Source of the DNA: Dokdonella_A sp044227025
Lineage (GTDB): Bacteria; Pseudomonadota; Gammaproteobacteria; Xanthomonadales; Rhodanobacteraceae
Reading direction: 5' to 3'
DNA length: 64,000 nt
NCBI RefSeq assembly: GCF_044227025.1
Contig: NZ_JBGAFX010000004.1
Location: forward strand, 310,001 to 374,000
Every line of letters starts with the position of its first letter. Position 1 is the first letter of the stretch. The translations under genes were made by a program, and so were the position numbers. The notes under the pieces were generated by a model that had not been told where the DNA came from, did not search any database, and saw only the letters and a list, made by a program, of their open reading frames with translations. Shown here piece by piece: positions 36,945 through 45,230 of this stretch.

Positions 36945-37976
36945 ATGGACGCGCTGCGCCGCTTCGCCGCGGGCGCATCCGGCTCGAACCGCATCGAGGT
37001 GGAACCCGCTTCGGCCGACGCGAGTTTCCGCAGCTACTGGCGCGTCGAGGCCGACGGCCATCCGGCGCGCGTGGTGATGGACGCGCCACCGGACAAGGAG
37101 GACATCGGCCCGTGGCTCGATATCGGCCGGCGCCTGCGCGCGGCCGGCCTGCATGCGCCGGCCGTGCTCGCGGTCGATCGCGAGCAGGGTTTCGTGCTGA
37201 TGGAGGACCTCGGCTCGCGCACCTACCTGCCGGCCCTCAACGATGCGACGGTCGATGCACTGTATGCCGATGCGCTCGATGCGCTGCTGCGGATGCAGAC
37301 GCACATCGGGACCGACGGCCTGCCCGCCTACGATCGCGACCGGCTCGTCGCCGAGATGGAATTGCTGCCGGAATGGTTCCTTGCACGCCACCTCGACTAC
37401 ACGCCGACGTGCGAGGAATGGGACGTGATCGAGGCTGCGTTCACCTTCCTCGTGCATGCGGCGCTGGAGCAGCCGCGCGCGTTCGTCCACCGCGACTACC
37501 ACAGCCGCAACCTGCTGATCACCGACGACGAAGGCGCGCCCGGACTCGACCGGCCGGCGCTGCCGAACCCGGCCATCATCGACTTCCAGGACGGGGTTAG
37601 CGGTCCGATCAGCTACGACCTCGTGTCACTGCTGCGCGACTGCTACATCGAGTGGCCGCCGCAACGGATCGACGGCTGGGTCGAAGCGTACCGCCAGCGC
37701 CTTCGCCACGCGCGCATCATCGACGCCGACGTCGACCAAACGCGATTCCGCCGCTGGTTCGACCTGATTGGCGTGCAGCGCCACCTCAAGGTGCTCGGCA
37801 TCTTCTGCCGGCTCTGGTACCGCGACGGCAAGCCGCAGTATCTCGCCGACCTGCCGCTGGTCTGGCGCTACGTGACCACGGTCGCGTCCGGTTACCCCCA
37901 ACTGGAAACATTCGTCGCGCTGCTCGAGCGCGCGCGTGGCGGGCGCGACATCACGCAGGCGCGCGAAACTGCATGA
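36945..37976 (+). CDS. amgK: N-acetylmuramate/N-acetylglucosamine kinase AmgK
   Basis: 343 residues from ATG at 36945; an in-frame TTG at 36924 is possible. Aminoglycoside-phosphotransferase fold: N-lobe SFRSYWRVEADG, catalytic loop FVHRDYHSRNLL, metal motif IIDFQDGVSGPISYDLVSLL. Paired by a 4-nt overlap with a MurU-type nucleotidyltransferase, which identifies it as AmgK of the anhydro-MurNAc recycling pathway (MurNAc to MurNAc-1-phosphate). This route bypasses fosfomycin-sensitive de novo synthesis. Confidence 0.9.
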   Translation: MDALRRFAAGASGSNRIEVEPASADASFRSYWRVEADGHPARVVMDAPPDKEDIGPWLDIGRRLRAAGLHAPAVLAVDREQGFVLMEDLGSRTYLPALNDATVDALYADALDALLRMQTHIGTDGLPAYDRDRLVAEMELLPEWFLARHLDYTPTCEEWDVIEAAFTFLVHAALEQPRAFVHRDYHSRNLLITDDEGAPGLDRPALPNPAIIDFQDGVSGPISYDLVSLLRDCYIEWPPQRIDGWVEAYRQRLRHARIIDADVDQTRFRRWFDLIGVQRHLKVLGIFCRLWYRDGKPQYLADLPLVWRYVTTVASGYPQLETFVALLERARGGRDITQARETA

Positions 37977-38665
37977 CCATCCACAGCGCGATGATCTTCG
38001 CTGCCGGCCGCGGCGAACGCATGCGGCCGCTGACCGACGGCACACCGAAACCGTTGCTCAGCGTAGGCGGCAAGCGGCTGATCGAGCATCACCTCGAAAA
38101 GCTTGCCGCGATCGGCGTGCGCGAGGTCGTGGTCAACACCTCGCACCTGGCCGAGCAATTTCCGCTCGTGCTCGGCGACGGGTCGCGCTGGGGCCTGCGC
38201 ATCCGCTTCAGCCACGAGGGACCGCAGCCACTGGAGACCGGTGGCGGCATCCGGCATGCGTTGCCGCTGCTCGGCGACGCGCCGTTCATCGGCGTCAGCG
38301 CCGACATCGTCAGCGACTACGACTACGCGCGCCTGCCGGCGAAGCCGGCGGGCCTCGCGCACCTCGTGATGGTGCCGAATCCGGACTTCCATCCGCGCGG
38401 CGATTTCTGGCTCGACGGCGCGCGCCTCAACGAGGAGGGCGTCGGCGAACGCCTCACTTTCGGCAACATCGGCGTGTACCGGCCCGAACTCCTCGCCGGC
38501 GAGACGGCCACCCGTTTCAAGCTGCTGCCGATGTACCAGCGCGCGATGCGCGAGAGGCGCCTCGATGGCGAACGGTTCGACGGGTTCTGGCGCAACATCG
38601 GCACGCCGGCGCAACTGGCCGACGCCGACGCACACGAAATCGCGCGGCGGCCCGCAGTGCGGTGA
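37973..38665 (+). CDS. murU: MurNAc-1-phosphate uridylyltransferase MurU
   Basis: 230 residues. Nucleotidyltransferase signature MIFAAGRGERMRPLTDGTPK-PLL, followed by NTSHLAEQF, EPLETGGGIRHAL-like GGG motif and WRNIGTPAQLADAD at the C-terminus. It converts MurNAc-1-phosphate to UDP-MurNAc, completing the two-step recycling bypass with AmgK. The start overlaps the amgK stop (ATGA). Confidence 0.92.
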   Translation: MTIHSAMIFAAGRGERMRPLTDGTPKPLLSVGGKRLIEHHLEKLAAIGVREVVVNTSHLAEQFPLVLGDGSRWGLRIRFSHEGPQPLETGGGIRHALPLLGDAPFIGVSADIVSDYDYARLPAKPAGLAHLVMVPNPDFHPRGDFWLDGARLNEEGVGERLTFGNIGVYRPELLAGETATRFKLLPMYQRAMRERRLDGERFDGFWRNIGTPAQLADADAHEIARRPAVR

Positions 38666-38748
38666 AGGGACTGGTGGCGCCGCCCCGGGATCCGTTCGCG
38701 CTGAGCGCGCCGGCCCAGGCCGCGGCGTCGAAGCGCCCCCGGTGCGAC

Positions 38749-39438
38749 TCAGTCCAACAGCGAGCGCAGGAACGGCACGGTCACGCGTCGCTTGGCTGCG
38801 AGGGAAGCAGCATCGATCGTTTCGAGCAGATCGAGCAGGGTCGCGAGGTCGCGGTTGCGCCGCGTGAACAGCCAGTCCAGCGCGGCGTCGTCGAGTTCGA
38901 TCCCGCGCGCGAGGGCGCGTTCGCGCAGCACGATGCGTCGCTCGACTTCATCCAGCGGCTTCAACGCGAACTGGGTGCAGGCGGCAAGGCGCGAAACGAG
39001 GTCCGGCAAGCCGATCCCGAGTTGCGCCGGCGGCGCGGCGGCCGCGAACAGCAGTGTCGCATGGTCCGCGCGACAGCGGTTGTAGAGGTCGAACAGCGCA
39101 TGCTCCGCGTCGCGGTCGCCGGCAATCGCGCCGACGTCGTCGATCGCGAGCAGTTCGCTGCCGCCGAAGCCACGGATCGCCGTCGCGCGCGCTGCGCCCA
39201 GCCGCGCGAGCGGCAGGTATTGCGCGCTGCGGCCGTTCGCGTTCGCCGAGGCGCACGCCGCGATCAGCAGGTGCGTGCGACCGCTGCCCGCTCCGCCGTG
39301 CAGGAACACCCACGTCGGGTCCGCCGCATGTGCGAGCGCGCGCAGGCCGTCCAGCACGAGGCCATTCGGACCGGCAAGGAAACTCTCGAAACGCTGGTGC
39401 GCAGGCCAGCGCAACGCCAGCGGCAACTGTCCGCTCAT
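38749..39438 (-). CDS. hda: DnaA regulatory inactivator Hda
   Basis: 229 residues, DnaA-like AAA+ domain without the DNA-binding domain. The N-terminal QLPLAL is the clamp-binding motif typical of Hda. Walker A is GGAGSGRTHLL (Arg in place of Lys is usual in Hda), Walker B LLAIDDVGAIAGD, sensor region LPDLVSRLAACTQF. Hda with the beta clamp stimulates hydrolysis of DnaA-ATP after initiation. Cotranscribed with perM (4-nt overlap). Confidence 0.93.
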   Translation of the reverse strand: MSGQLPLALRWPAHQRFESFLAGPNGLVLDGLRALAHAADPTWVFLHGGAGSGRTHLLIAACASANANGRSAQYLPLARLGAARATAIRGFGGSELLAIDDVGAIAGDRDAEHALFDLYNRCRADHATLLFAAAAPPAQLGIGLPDLVSRLAACTQFALKPLDEVERRIVLRERALARGIELDDAALDWLFTRRNRDLATLLDLLETIDAASLAAKRRVTVPFLRSLLD

Positions 39439-40628
39439 GAATCGGGCGCGGAGGCAGTCTTCACCGACTCAGCGGGGCCGGAAGCCGCGGCGGCGGAAAC
39501 CGCTTCCCCCGCCTGCGCCGAGATCGGCGTGCCCGCGACGACGATCACGGGAGGCTCGGCTTCGGTGGTGTACAACGCGCTCGCCAGGTAACGCTCGTAG
39601 AGATACCTCAGCACGACCATCACCACCGAAGCGACCGGCAGTGCGAGCAGCACGCCAAGGAAGCCGAACAACTCGCCGCCGGCGAGTACCGCGAAGATCA
39701 CCGCGACCGGATGCAGGCCGATCTTGTCGCCGACCAGTTTCGGTACCAGCACATAACCTTCCAGCGTCTGCCCGATCGCAAACACACCGAGCACGAGCAC
39801 GACATGGGTCCAGTCCTGGTACTGCACCAGAGCGGCTATCACGCCCATGACCACGCCGGTGATCGCGCCAAGATACGGCACGAAGCTGATCAGGCCCGCG
39901 ATCATGCCGATCAGCGGACCGACGCTTACACCCGCCAGCCAGAGGCCGATGCCATAGAACGTGCCGAGCGCGAGCATCACGCTGAGCTGGCCACGCAGGA
40001 ACGCGCCGAGCACGTCGTCCGATTCACGCGCGAGGCGCGAAACGACCGGCTCGATCGAGCGCGGGACCAACGCATGGATGCGCGCGACGAGTTCGTCCCA
40101 GTCGCGCAGCAGGTAGAAACCGACGACCGGGATCATCACCAGGTTGAGCGTCCAGGAAACCACCGCCATGCCGGACTTGGACACCTTGCCGAGCACGCTG
40201 GCGGCGAAGCCACCGGCCTCCCTCCAGTGCGCCTGCAAGGCGTCGAAGATCTTCTGCGTGTCGAGGATGTCCGGGGAAACGCCGAAACGCGCCTCCAGCC
40301 ACGGGGTCGCACGCGCCTGGAACCAGCCGAGCCAGACCGGCAACTGGGCGAGGAATGCGCTGATCTGGCGTTCGACGAACGGCACCAGCAGCAGCAGCAC
40401 CAGTACCACCACGAGGCCGACGACGAGAAACACGAGCGCGACCGCGAGACCGCGCGTCATCCAGCGTTCGAGGCGATCGACGATCGGATCGAAGAGGTAG
40501 GCGAACAGCGCCGCGACCACGAACGGCATTAGCACCGGCGAGAGCAGGTAGAACACGCCGCCGATGCAAAGCAGCAGGATCAGCCACTGCCAGCGCAGGT
40601 GCAGGTTGCCGCCACGGTCTTCGATCAT
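39435..40628 (-). CDS. perM: AI-2E family transporter / PerM-like membrane protein
   Basis: 397 residues with about eight membrane segments. The family-typical YLFDPIVDRLERWMTRGLAV, GFYLLRDWDELVARIHALVP and LIGMIAGLISFVPYLGAITG are present, plus the C-terminal LALPVASVVMVVLRYLYERY. A 50-residue soluble tail rich in Ala and acidic residues follows. Transport function is not established for most members. Overlaps both neighbours by 4 nt (phosphatidyltransferase and hda). Confidence 0.92.
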   Translation of the reverse strand: MIEDRGGNLHLRWQWLILLLCIGGVFYLLSPVLMPFVVAALFAYLFDPIVDRLERWMTRGLAVALVFLVVGLVVVLVLLLLVPFVERQISAFLAQLPVWLGWFQARATPWLEARFGVSPDILDTQKIFDALQAHWREAGGFAASVLGKVSKSGMAVVSWTLNLVMIPVVGFYLLRDWDELVARIHALVPRSIEPVVSRLARESDDVLGAFLRGQLSVMLALGTFYGIGLWLAGVSVGPLIGMIAGLISFVPYLGAITGVVMGVIAALVQYQDWTHVVLVLGVFAIGQTLEGYVLVPKLVGDKIGLHPVAVIFAVLAGGELFGFLGVLLALPVASVVMVVLRYLYERYLASALYTTEAEPPVIVVAGTPISAQAGEAVSAAAASGPAESVKTASAPDS

Positions 40629-41194
40629 GCCTTCTTCTCCCGGCGCGCCTGCAACGCGGCGCGCGCGCGCGCGCCCCAGACGACGATGTAGTGCAATCCG
40701 CTGGCGACGGTGGTCGCCGCGGTGGCCGTGACCAGCGCAATGCGCAGCGACGTGGGCAGCATCAGCCAATGCGACAGGCGCAGCAGCTCGCTCAGCACGA
40801 ACACGAGCTGGACCACCGTGGTCGCCTTCGACAGCCGGCTCGGCGCCGCGTCGAACGGCCCGACCAGGTTGTGATACGCGATCGCGCCCGCGACGATCGC
40901 CAGGTCCCGCCCGACCACCAGCGCCGCGAGCCAACCCGGCAGGTCGCCAGCGAGCGCGAGCCAGACGAACGTTGCGGTGAGCAGCAGCTTGTCGGCAATC
41001 GGATCAAGCATTCCGCCGATCCAGCTCTGCCAGCCGAAGCGCTTGGCGAGGAATCCGTCCAGCGCGTCGCTGAACGCCGCGATCGCGGCAAGCACCAGCG
41101 CTCCGTCATAGCGCCCGCTGTCGATCAGCCAGCACAGCGGCAGCACCAGCAGGATGCGCAGCGCGGTGATCAGGTTGGGCAGGTGGCGCAGCAT
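40625..41194 (-). CDS. CDP-alcohol phosphatidyltransferase family protein (PgsA-like)
   Basis: 189 residues, five or six membrane helices. The CDP-alcohol phosphotransferase signature DALDGFLAKR followed by GGMLDPIADK carries the four metal-binding aspartates. The N-terminal RHLPNLITALRILLVLPLCW is typical of phosphatidylglycerophosphate synthase or cardiolipin synthase of this family. It acts in inner-membrane phospholipid synthesis; the exact alcohol acceptor cannot be decided. Confidence 0.88.
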   Translation of the reverse strand: MLRHLPNLITALRILLVLPLCWLIDSGRYDGALVLAAIAAFSDALDGFLAKRFGWQSWIGGMLDPIADKLLLTATFVWLALAGDLPGWLAALVVGRDLAIVAGAIAYHNLVGPFDAAPSRLSKATTVVQLVFVLSELLRLSHWLMLPTSLRIALVTATAATTVASGLHYIVVWGARARAALQARREKKA

Positions 41195-41205
41195 CGCTGC
41201 TCCGC

Positions 41206-41841
41206 TCAGTGCGCGAGGACGAGTGCCGCGTCGGCACCGTCGGCGTGCGCCGTCGACGCCGCCAGCGTGCGCTCCATGCCGACCGCATCGAGGAAGTGCG
41301 CGAGATCGGTCGAGAGCGAGACACGCACCAGGATGCCGTCCGCGGTCGCCTGCATCGGCTGCGCGGCCTTCACGAAGTTGCTCTTGCCGAGATAACCGAT
41401 CACATGCGCGTAGTCGTCGGCGCTGCGGATGTCGCCGATCCACAGCGTAGCCTCGGTCGGCGTGTCCGGCGCGAGCGGCACGTTCGCGAGGGGCCCGAGG
41501 CCGAGCCGCTGAAGCATCTGGTCGACCGCGCTCGCGTCGAACTGCACGACCAGGGTCATCGGCGCATCTCCGCCGTCGTTGCGACGGTAGGAGTACTGGA
41601 GCAGGTAGCGCTCGGCCTTCTCGATCGCCTTGGCGACGTCCGGACGCGCGATCACGCTGCTGTCGCCGGCCTGCTCGATCACGACGTGCGCAAGCGCGGT
41701 CTTGAGCGCGCCGGCGCGCTCGTCGTCCGATTGCGAATTGACCGGCGCGGTGCCGCTGTAGGTCGCCGGACCAGCCAGACTGGCCAGCGGCGCCAATGCC
41801 AGGACCCAGCCGAGCAGGCGCAATGGAGCGTTGAGTCGCAC
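41206..41841 (-). CDS. DUF2066 secreted/periplasmic protein
   Basis: 211 residues from GTG at 41841, with AAGGA 7 nt upstream; an ATG at 41907 would place 22 extra polar residues before the signal peptide. Signal peptide LRLLGWVLALAPLASLAG. The DUF2066 pattern follows: DDERAGALKTALAHVVIEQA, YRRNDGGDAPMTLVVQFDA. Function unknown; the gene is conserved next to hda-perM and purM in this group. Confidence 0.82.
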   Translation of the reverse strand: MRLNAPLRLLGWVLALAPLASLAGPATYSGTAPVNSQSDDERAGALKTALAHVVIEQAGDSSVIARPDVAKAIEKAERYLLQYSYRRNDGGDAPMTLVVQFDASAVDQMLQRLGLGPLANVPLAPDTPTEATLWIGDIRSADDYAHVIGYLGKSNFVKAAQPMQATADGILVRVSLSTDLAHFLDAVGMERTLAASTAHADGADAALVLAH

Positions 41842-41914
41842 GGGGTCGTCCTTGCCTGTCGATGGCGCAAGTCTGCCCAAAGCATGCCGGCGCGTCCATT
41901 CCGCCACGCTTTGC

Positions 41915-41920
41915 TAGAAT
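41915..41920 (+). promoter_or_regulatory. Probable -10 element of purM
   Basis: TAGAAT in the context TTTGCTAGAATGCG, 30 bp before the purM ATG. No convincing TTGACA-like -35 element is visible. Confidence 0.4.
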
Positions 41921-41950
41921 GCGCGGCCCCGCGCACGCCGGCCCCCATTC

Positions 41951-43003
41951 ATGTCCGCCGAACTCGAGTCCCTCAGCTACCGCGCCGCCGGCGTCGACAT
42001 CGACGCGGGCAACGAAGTGGTAGAACGCATCAAACCGCTGGTGCGCCGCACGTTCCGGCCCGAGGTGATGGCCGGCCTCGGCGGCTTCGGCGCGCTGTTC
42101 GAACTCGGCGGCCGCTACCGCGAACCGGTACTGGTGTCCGGCACAGACGGCGTCGGCACCAAGCTCAAGCTCGCGCAGATCCTCGGCCGCCACGACACGA
42201 TCGGCATCGACCTGGTCGGCATGTGCGTCAACGACGTGCTGGTCCAGGGCGCCGAACCGCTGTTCTTCCTCGACTACTTCGCCACCGGCAAGCTGCATGT
42301 CGACACCACGGTCAGCGTGATCGGCGGCATCGCCCGCGGGTGCGAACTTGCCGGCTGCGCGCTGGTTGGCGGCGAGACCGCCGAGATGCCGGACATGTAT
42401 CCGTCCGGCGAGTACGACCTCGCCGGCTTCACCGTCGGCGTGGTCGAGAAGTCCGCGCTCGTCGACGGCTCGCAGATCGAGGCCGGCGATGCGATCATCG
42501 GCATCGCCTCCAGCGGCGCGCACTCGAACGGCTACTCGCTGATCCGCAAGATCGTCGCGCGCGTCGGTGCCACCGTCGACAACGGCGGCTTCGATCTCGA
42601 CGTCGGCGGCGTGAAACTGGGCGATGCACTGATGGCGCCCACCACGATCTACGTCAAGCCGATCCTCGCCCTGCTCAAGCAGCAGAAGCTGCACGGCATG
42701 GCGCACATCACCGGCGGCGGCCTCAGGGAGAACATCATCCGCGTGGTGCCCGATGGACTCGGCATCGCCCTTGACGGCAACAGTTGGAAACTGCCGCCGC
42801 TGTTCGACTGGCTGCAGCGCGAAGGCAAGGTCGCGCGTGAGGAAATGCTGCGCACGTTCAACTGCGGCATCGGCTACACCCTGATCGTGCAGAAGGACCA
42901 GGTTGGCATCACGCTCGACGCGCTCGAAGCACTCGGCCTCACCGCATGGACGATCGGCGCGGTCGAGACCGCGCATGGCGAAGAGCGGGTGCACATCTCG
43001 TAG
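41951..43003 (+). CDS. purM: Phosphoribosylformylglycinamidine cyclo-ligase PurM
   Basis: 350 residues, the usual length. Hallmarks: SYRAAGVDIDAGNEVVERIK, LVSGTDGVGTKLKLA, DLVGMCVNDVLVQGAEPLFF, LVGGETAEMPDMYPSGEYDL and ITGGGLRENIIRVVPDG. It closes the imidazole ring (FGAM to AIR) in purine synthesis. Its TAG stop is the first codon of a TAGGGCGG repeat word. purN follows 67 bp downstream. Confidence 0.98.
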   Translation: MSAELESLSYRAAGVDIDAGNEVVERIKPLVRRTFRPEVMAGLGGFGALFELGGRYREPVLVSGTDGVGTKLKLAQILGRHDTIGIDLVGMCVNDVLVQGAEPLFFLDYFATGKLHVDTTVSVIGGIARGCELAGCALVGGETAEMPDMYPSGEYDLAGFTVGVVEKSALVDGSQIEAGDAIIGIASSGAHSNGYSLIRKIVARVGATVDNGGFDLDVGGVKLGDALMAPTTIYVKPILALLKQQKLHGMAHITGGGLRENIIRVVPDGLGIALDGNSWKLPPLFDWLQREGKVAREEMLRTFNCGIGYTLIVQKDQVGITLDALEALGLTAWTIGAVETAHGEERVHIS

Positions 43004-43009
43004 GGCGGT

Positions 43010-43089
43010 GAAAAGGGGACGGAGGCATTTTTCCGCGAAATGCCGGACACGCAACGGACGAAATCGAAAAATGCCTCCGTCCCCTTTTC
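43010..43089. repeat. 24-bp perfect inverted repeat between purM and purN
   Basis: Left arm 43010-43033 (GAAAAGGGGACGGAGGCATT and so on) and right arm 43066-43089 are exact reverse complements over 24 bp, with a 32-nt loop. The AAAAGGGGACGGAGG word is of the type seen in REP elements mobilised by REP-associated tyrosine transposases (established pattern; not verified here). The right arm contains the purN ATG and its first six codons. Confidence 0.85.
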
Positions 43090-43730
43090 GCGTCGCGGTC
43101 CTCGCCTCCGGTCGCGGCTCGAACCTGCAGGCGCTGATCGACGCGCGCGACGCCGGCGCGTTGCCGATCGAACTCGTGCTGGTCGCGAGCGACAAGGCGC
43201 AGGCGAATGCGCTGCGTCGCGCGGAAGCAGCCGGCATCGCGACGCTCGCGCTTGATCCAAAATCGTTCGCGACACGCGCGGCGTACGACGCGGAACTGTT
43301 CGCGCGTGTCGCCGCCGCGGCACCGGACCTGGTCGTGCTGGCCGGCTTCATGCGCATCATCGATCCGGCGGCGCTCACACCGTGGCAGGGTCGCATTCTC
43401 AACATCCATCCATCGCTGCTGCCGAAGTATCCCGGGCTGCACACGCATCGACGCGCGCTCGAAGCAGGCGACGCAACGCACGGCGCAACCGTCCACTACG
43501 TGACCGCCGAACTCGACGGCGGACCGCCGATCGCGCAGGCGGTCATCGATGTCCGCGCCGGCGACACGCCGGACTCGCTCGCCGTGCGCCTGCTCGCCGA
43601 GGAACACCGCCTGCTCATCGCAACCGTCGCGCTGTTCGCCGCCCGTCGCATCGCCCTCGACGGGTCGTCGCGCGTCCTGCTCGACGGTGTCGCGCTGGCC
43701 ACACCCTTGCGCCTCGGCGCAGACCTTTGA
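43071..43730 (+). CDS. purN: Phosphoribosylglycinamide formyltransferase PurN
   Basis: 219 residues. VAVLASGRGSNLQALIDARD binds GAR phosphate; Asn, His and Asp of the active site lie in ILNIHPSLLPKYPGLHTHRR and VHYVTAELDGGPPIAQ. Transfers formyl from 10-formyl-THF to GAR. The start codon at 43071 and residues MPPSPF are encoded inside the right arm of the inverted repeat. No other start lies in frame between the purM stop and the conserved VAVLASG, so the repeat appears to have become part of the gene. Confidence 0.95.
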   Translation: MPPSPFRVAVLASGRGSNLQALIDARDAGALPIELVLVASDKAQANALRRAEAAGIATLALDPKSFATRAAYDAELFARVAAAAPDLVVLAGFMRIIDPAALTPWQGRILNIHPSLLPKYPGLHTHRRALEAGDATHGATVHYVTAELDGGPPIAQAVIDVRAGDTPDSLAVRLLAEEHRLLIATVALFAARRIALDGSSRVLLDGVALATPLRLGADL

Positions 43731-43801
43731 AGCCGAAGCGCTGCACGCTTCGTTCAGGCACACGCGGCGATACTGCGGCGTCCCGTTATCCGGTCCGCGC
43801 C

Positions 43802-44524
43802 ATGAAGAGCCTGTTCTTCGCCACCGTCCTGTTCGCTGCCGCGCCTGCCATCGCAGACACGGCCATCAAACCGTTCCACGCCGAGTACGCGACGTTGCGC
43901 AACGGCGACGAGGTCGGGCGCACGATGCTCGACTTCGGCGACAACGGCGACGGCAGCTGGACGTTGCGCAGCGAAACGCGCGGTACCTCGGGCCTGGCGC
44001 GGCTCGCCGGCATCCATATCGTCGAAACGTCGCGTTTCCGCTGGAAAGACGGCCGTCCTGAAGCGCTCGTCTACGACTACAAGCAGGAAGGCGCATTCAA
44101 GCAACGCACGCGCCATGCCGACTTCGACTGGTCGGCGAACGAAGTGCGCGTGAGCGAGGGCGGCCAGACGTTCCGCTACCCGATCACGGCGAAGATCATC
44201 GACCGCCAGGCGGTCACGCTGGCGCTCGCCGCGGACCTCGTGCGCGGTGCCAGCGCGTTCGACTACCCGGTCGCGGTCAAGGATCGCATTGAGCCGATGC
44301 GTTACGTGCGCGGCGCAGTCGAGACGTTGCATGTACCGGCGGGCGCGTACAAGGCGCAGCTGATGCGGCGCGACGGCGAACCGGGCGCCGATCGCAAGCG
44401 CGTCGCGCGCAGCTGGTTCGCCGAGTCGCTCGGCTGGCTGCCCGTGCAGATCGAGCAGACTGAAAAGAAGGGCGATACGGTGACTTTGCAACTGGCCTCG
44501 ATCAGGGAAGCCAGCCACCGCTGA
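43802..44524 (+). CDS. DUF3108 periplasmic protein
   Basis: 240 residues with a signal peptide (MKSLFFATVLFAAAPAIA-DT). The DUF3108 pattern is clear: FHAEYATLRNGDEVGRTMLD, YDYKQEGAFKQRTRHADFDW and WFAESLGWLPVQIEQTEKKG. Conserved downstream of purN in Xanthomonadales; function unknown. Predicted beta-rich periplasmic domain. Confidence 0.85.
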   Translation: MKSLFFATVLFAAAPAIADTAIKPFHAEYATLRNGDEVGRTMLDFGDNGDGSWTLRSETRGTSGLARLAGIHIVETSRFRWKDGRPEALVYDYKQEGAFKQRTRHADFDWSANEVRVSEGGQTFRYPITAKIIDRQAVTLALAADLVRGASAFDYPVAVKDRIEPMRYVRGAVETLHVPAGAYKAQLMRRDGEPGADRKRVARSWFAESLGWLPVQIEQTEKKGDTVTLQLASIREASHR

Positions 44525-44684
44525 CCTCGCCGGCAAGGCTGCCGCGACGCATCGTCGGCGCAGGTCGCGCACAGGTACTCGCGATTTTTCGCGGCCGGAT
44601 GTTCGGATTTCGCACCGTTCTCCGTTTCCATCGTTCAAGGCTGCGGCGTATGCTCGCACCCGCCACGAACGACCGGGAATCGCC

Positions 44685-45230
44685 ATGGCAAGAATCCTGT
44701 TGCTGCTCGCATTCAGCCTCGCCTGCGCATCCGCGCGGGCCGAGACACCCCCTGCCGATTACACGTGGCCGAACCTGACCGACTTCCTCAAGCAGTTGAT
44801 CGACAAGGTCGGCGCGCCGGTCAAGGTCTACAAGCTCGAATTGGATCGCGACGGCAAGGTCGACCTGTGGATCCAGAATCAGGCCCATCCCGACCTCGTC
44901 GACAGCTGGGAATACGACCAGGGCAGGATCGAGGGACCGATCCCGGTCAAGTTCGATCACTACCCGTCGGTTGCCGCGCTCGACCACCACGTGATCGAAC
45001 TCACGACGATCGACTTCCCGCGCCTGCCCGACATGCTCGCGACCGCACGCGCAAAGCTCGGTCTGCCGGATGGACGCGTCGTGCTGATCGAACTCGAACG
45101 CGGCGATTCGAGCGGATTCATTTCGCTGACCGACTCGCCGATCTGGACGTTCCACCTCGATTCCGCGCGCCACGACGGACGCGTCGAATTCACGCTCGGC
45201 GGGAAGGTGCTCGATGTCGACAAGGACTGA
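44685..45230 (+). CDS. Secreted protein of unknown function
   Basis: 181 residues with signal peptide (ARILLLLAFSLACASARA-ET). Mature part is acidic and contains DRDGKVDLWIQ and repeated short beta-strand-like segments (FPRLPDMLATARAKLGLPDG, RVEFTLGGKVLDV). No cysteine outside the signal peptide. Family not recognised. Overlaps the next secreted-protein gene by 17 nt, so the pair is cotranslated. Confidence 0.72.
   Translation: MARILLLLAFSLACASARAETPPADYTWPNLTDFLKQLIDKVGAPVKVYKLELDRDGKVDLWIQNQAHPDLVDSWEYDQGRIEGPIPVKFDHYPSVAALDHHVIELTTIDFPRLPDMLATARAKLGLPDGRVVLIELERGDSSGFISLTDSPIWTFHLDSARHDGRVEFTLGGKVLDVDKD

Noticed and set aside
38666..38748. Gap between murU and hda considered as a terminator or gene
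   Set aside because: Only a degenerate copy of the GTTGAGCGCAGCG repeat word (GTTCGCGCTGAGCGCG) is visible; no clear stem with a T-run.
41195..43444. Long minus-strand frame upstream of the phosphatidyltransferase, opposite purM and purN
   Set aside because: A shadow of purM and purN; the phosphatidyltransferase fold begins at 41194 with MLRHLPN.
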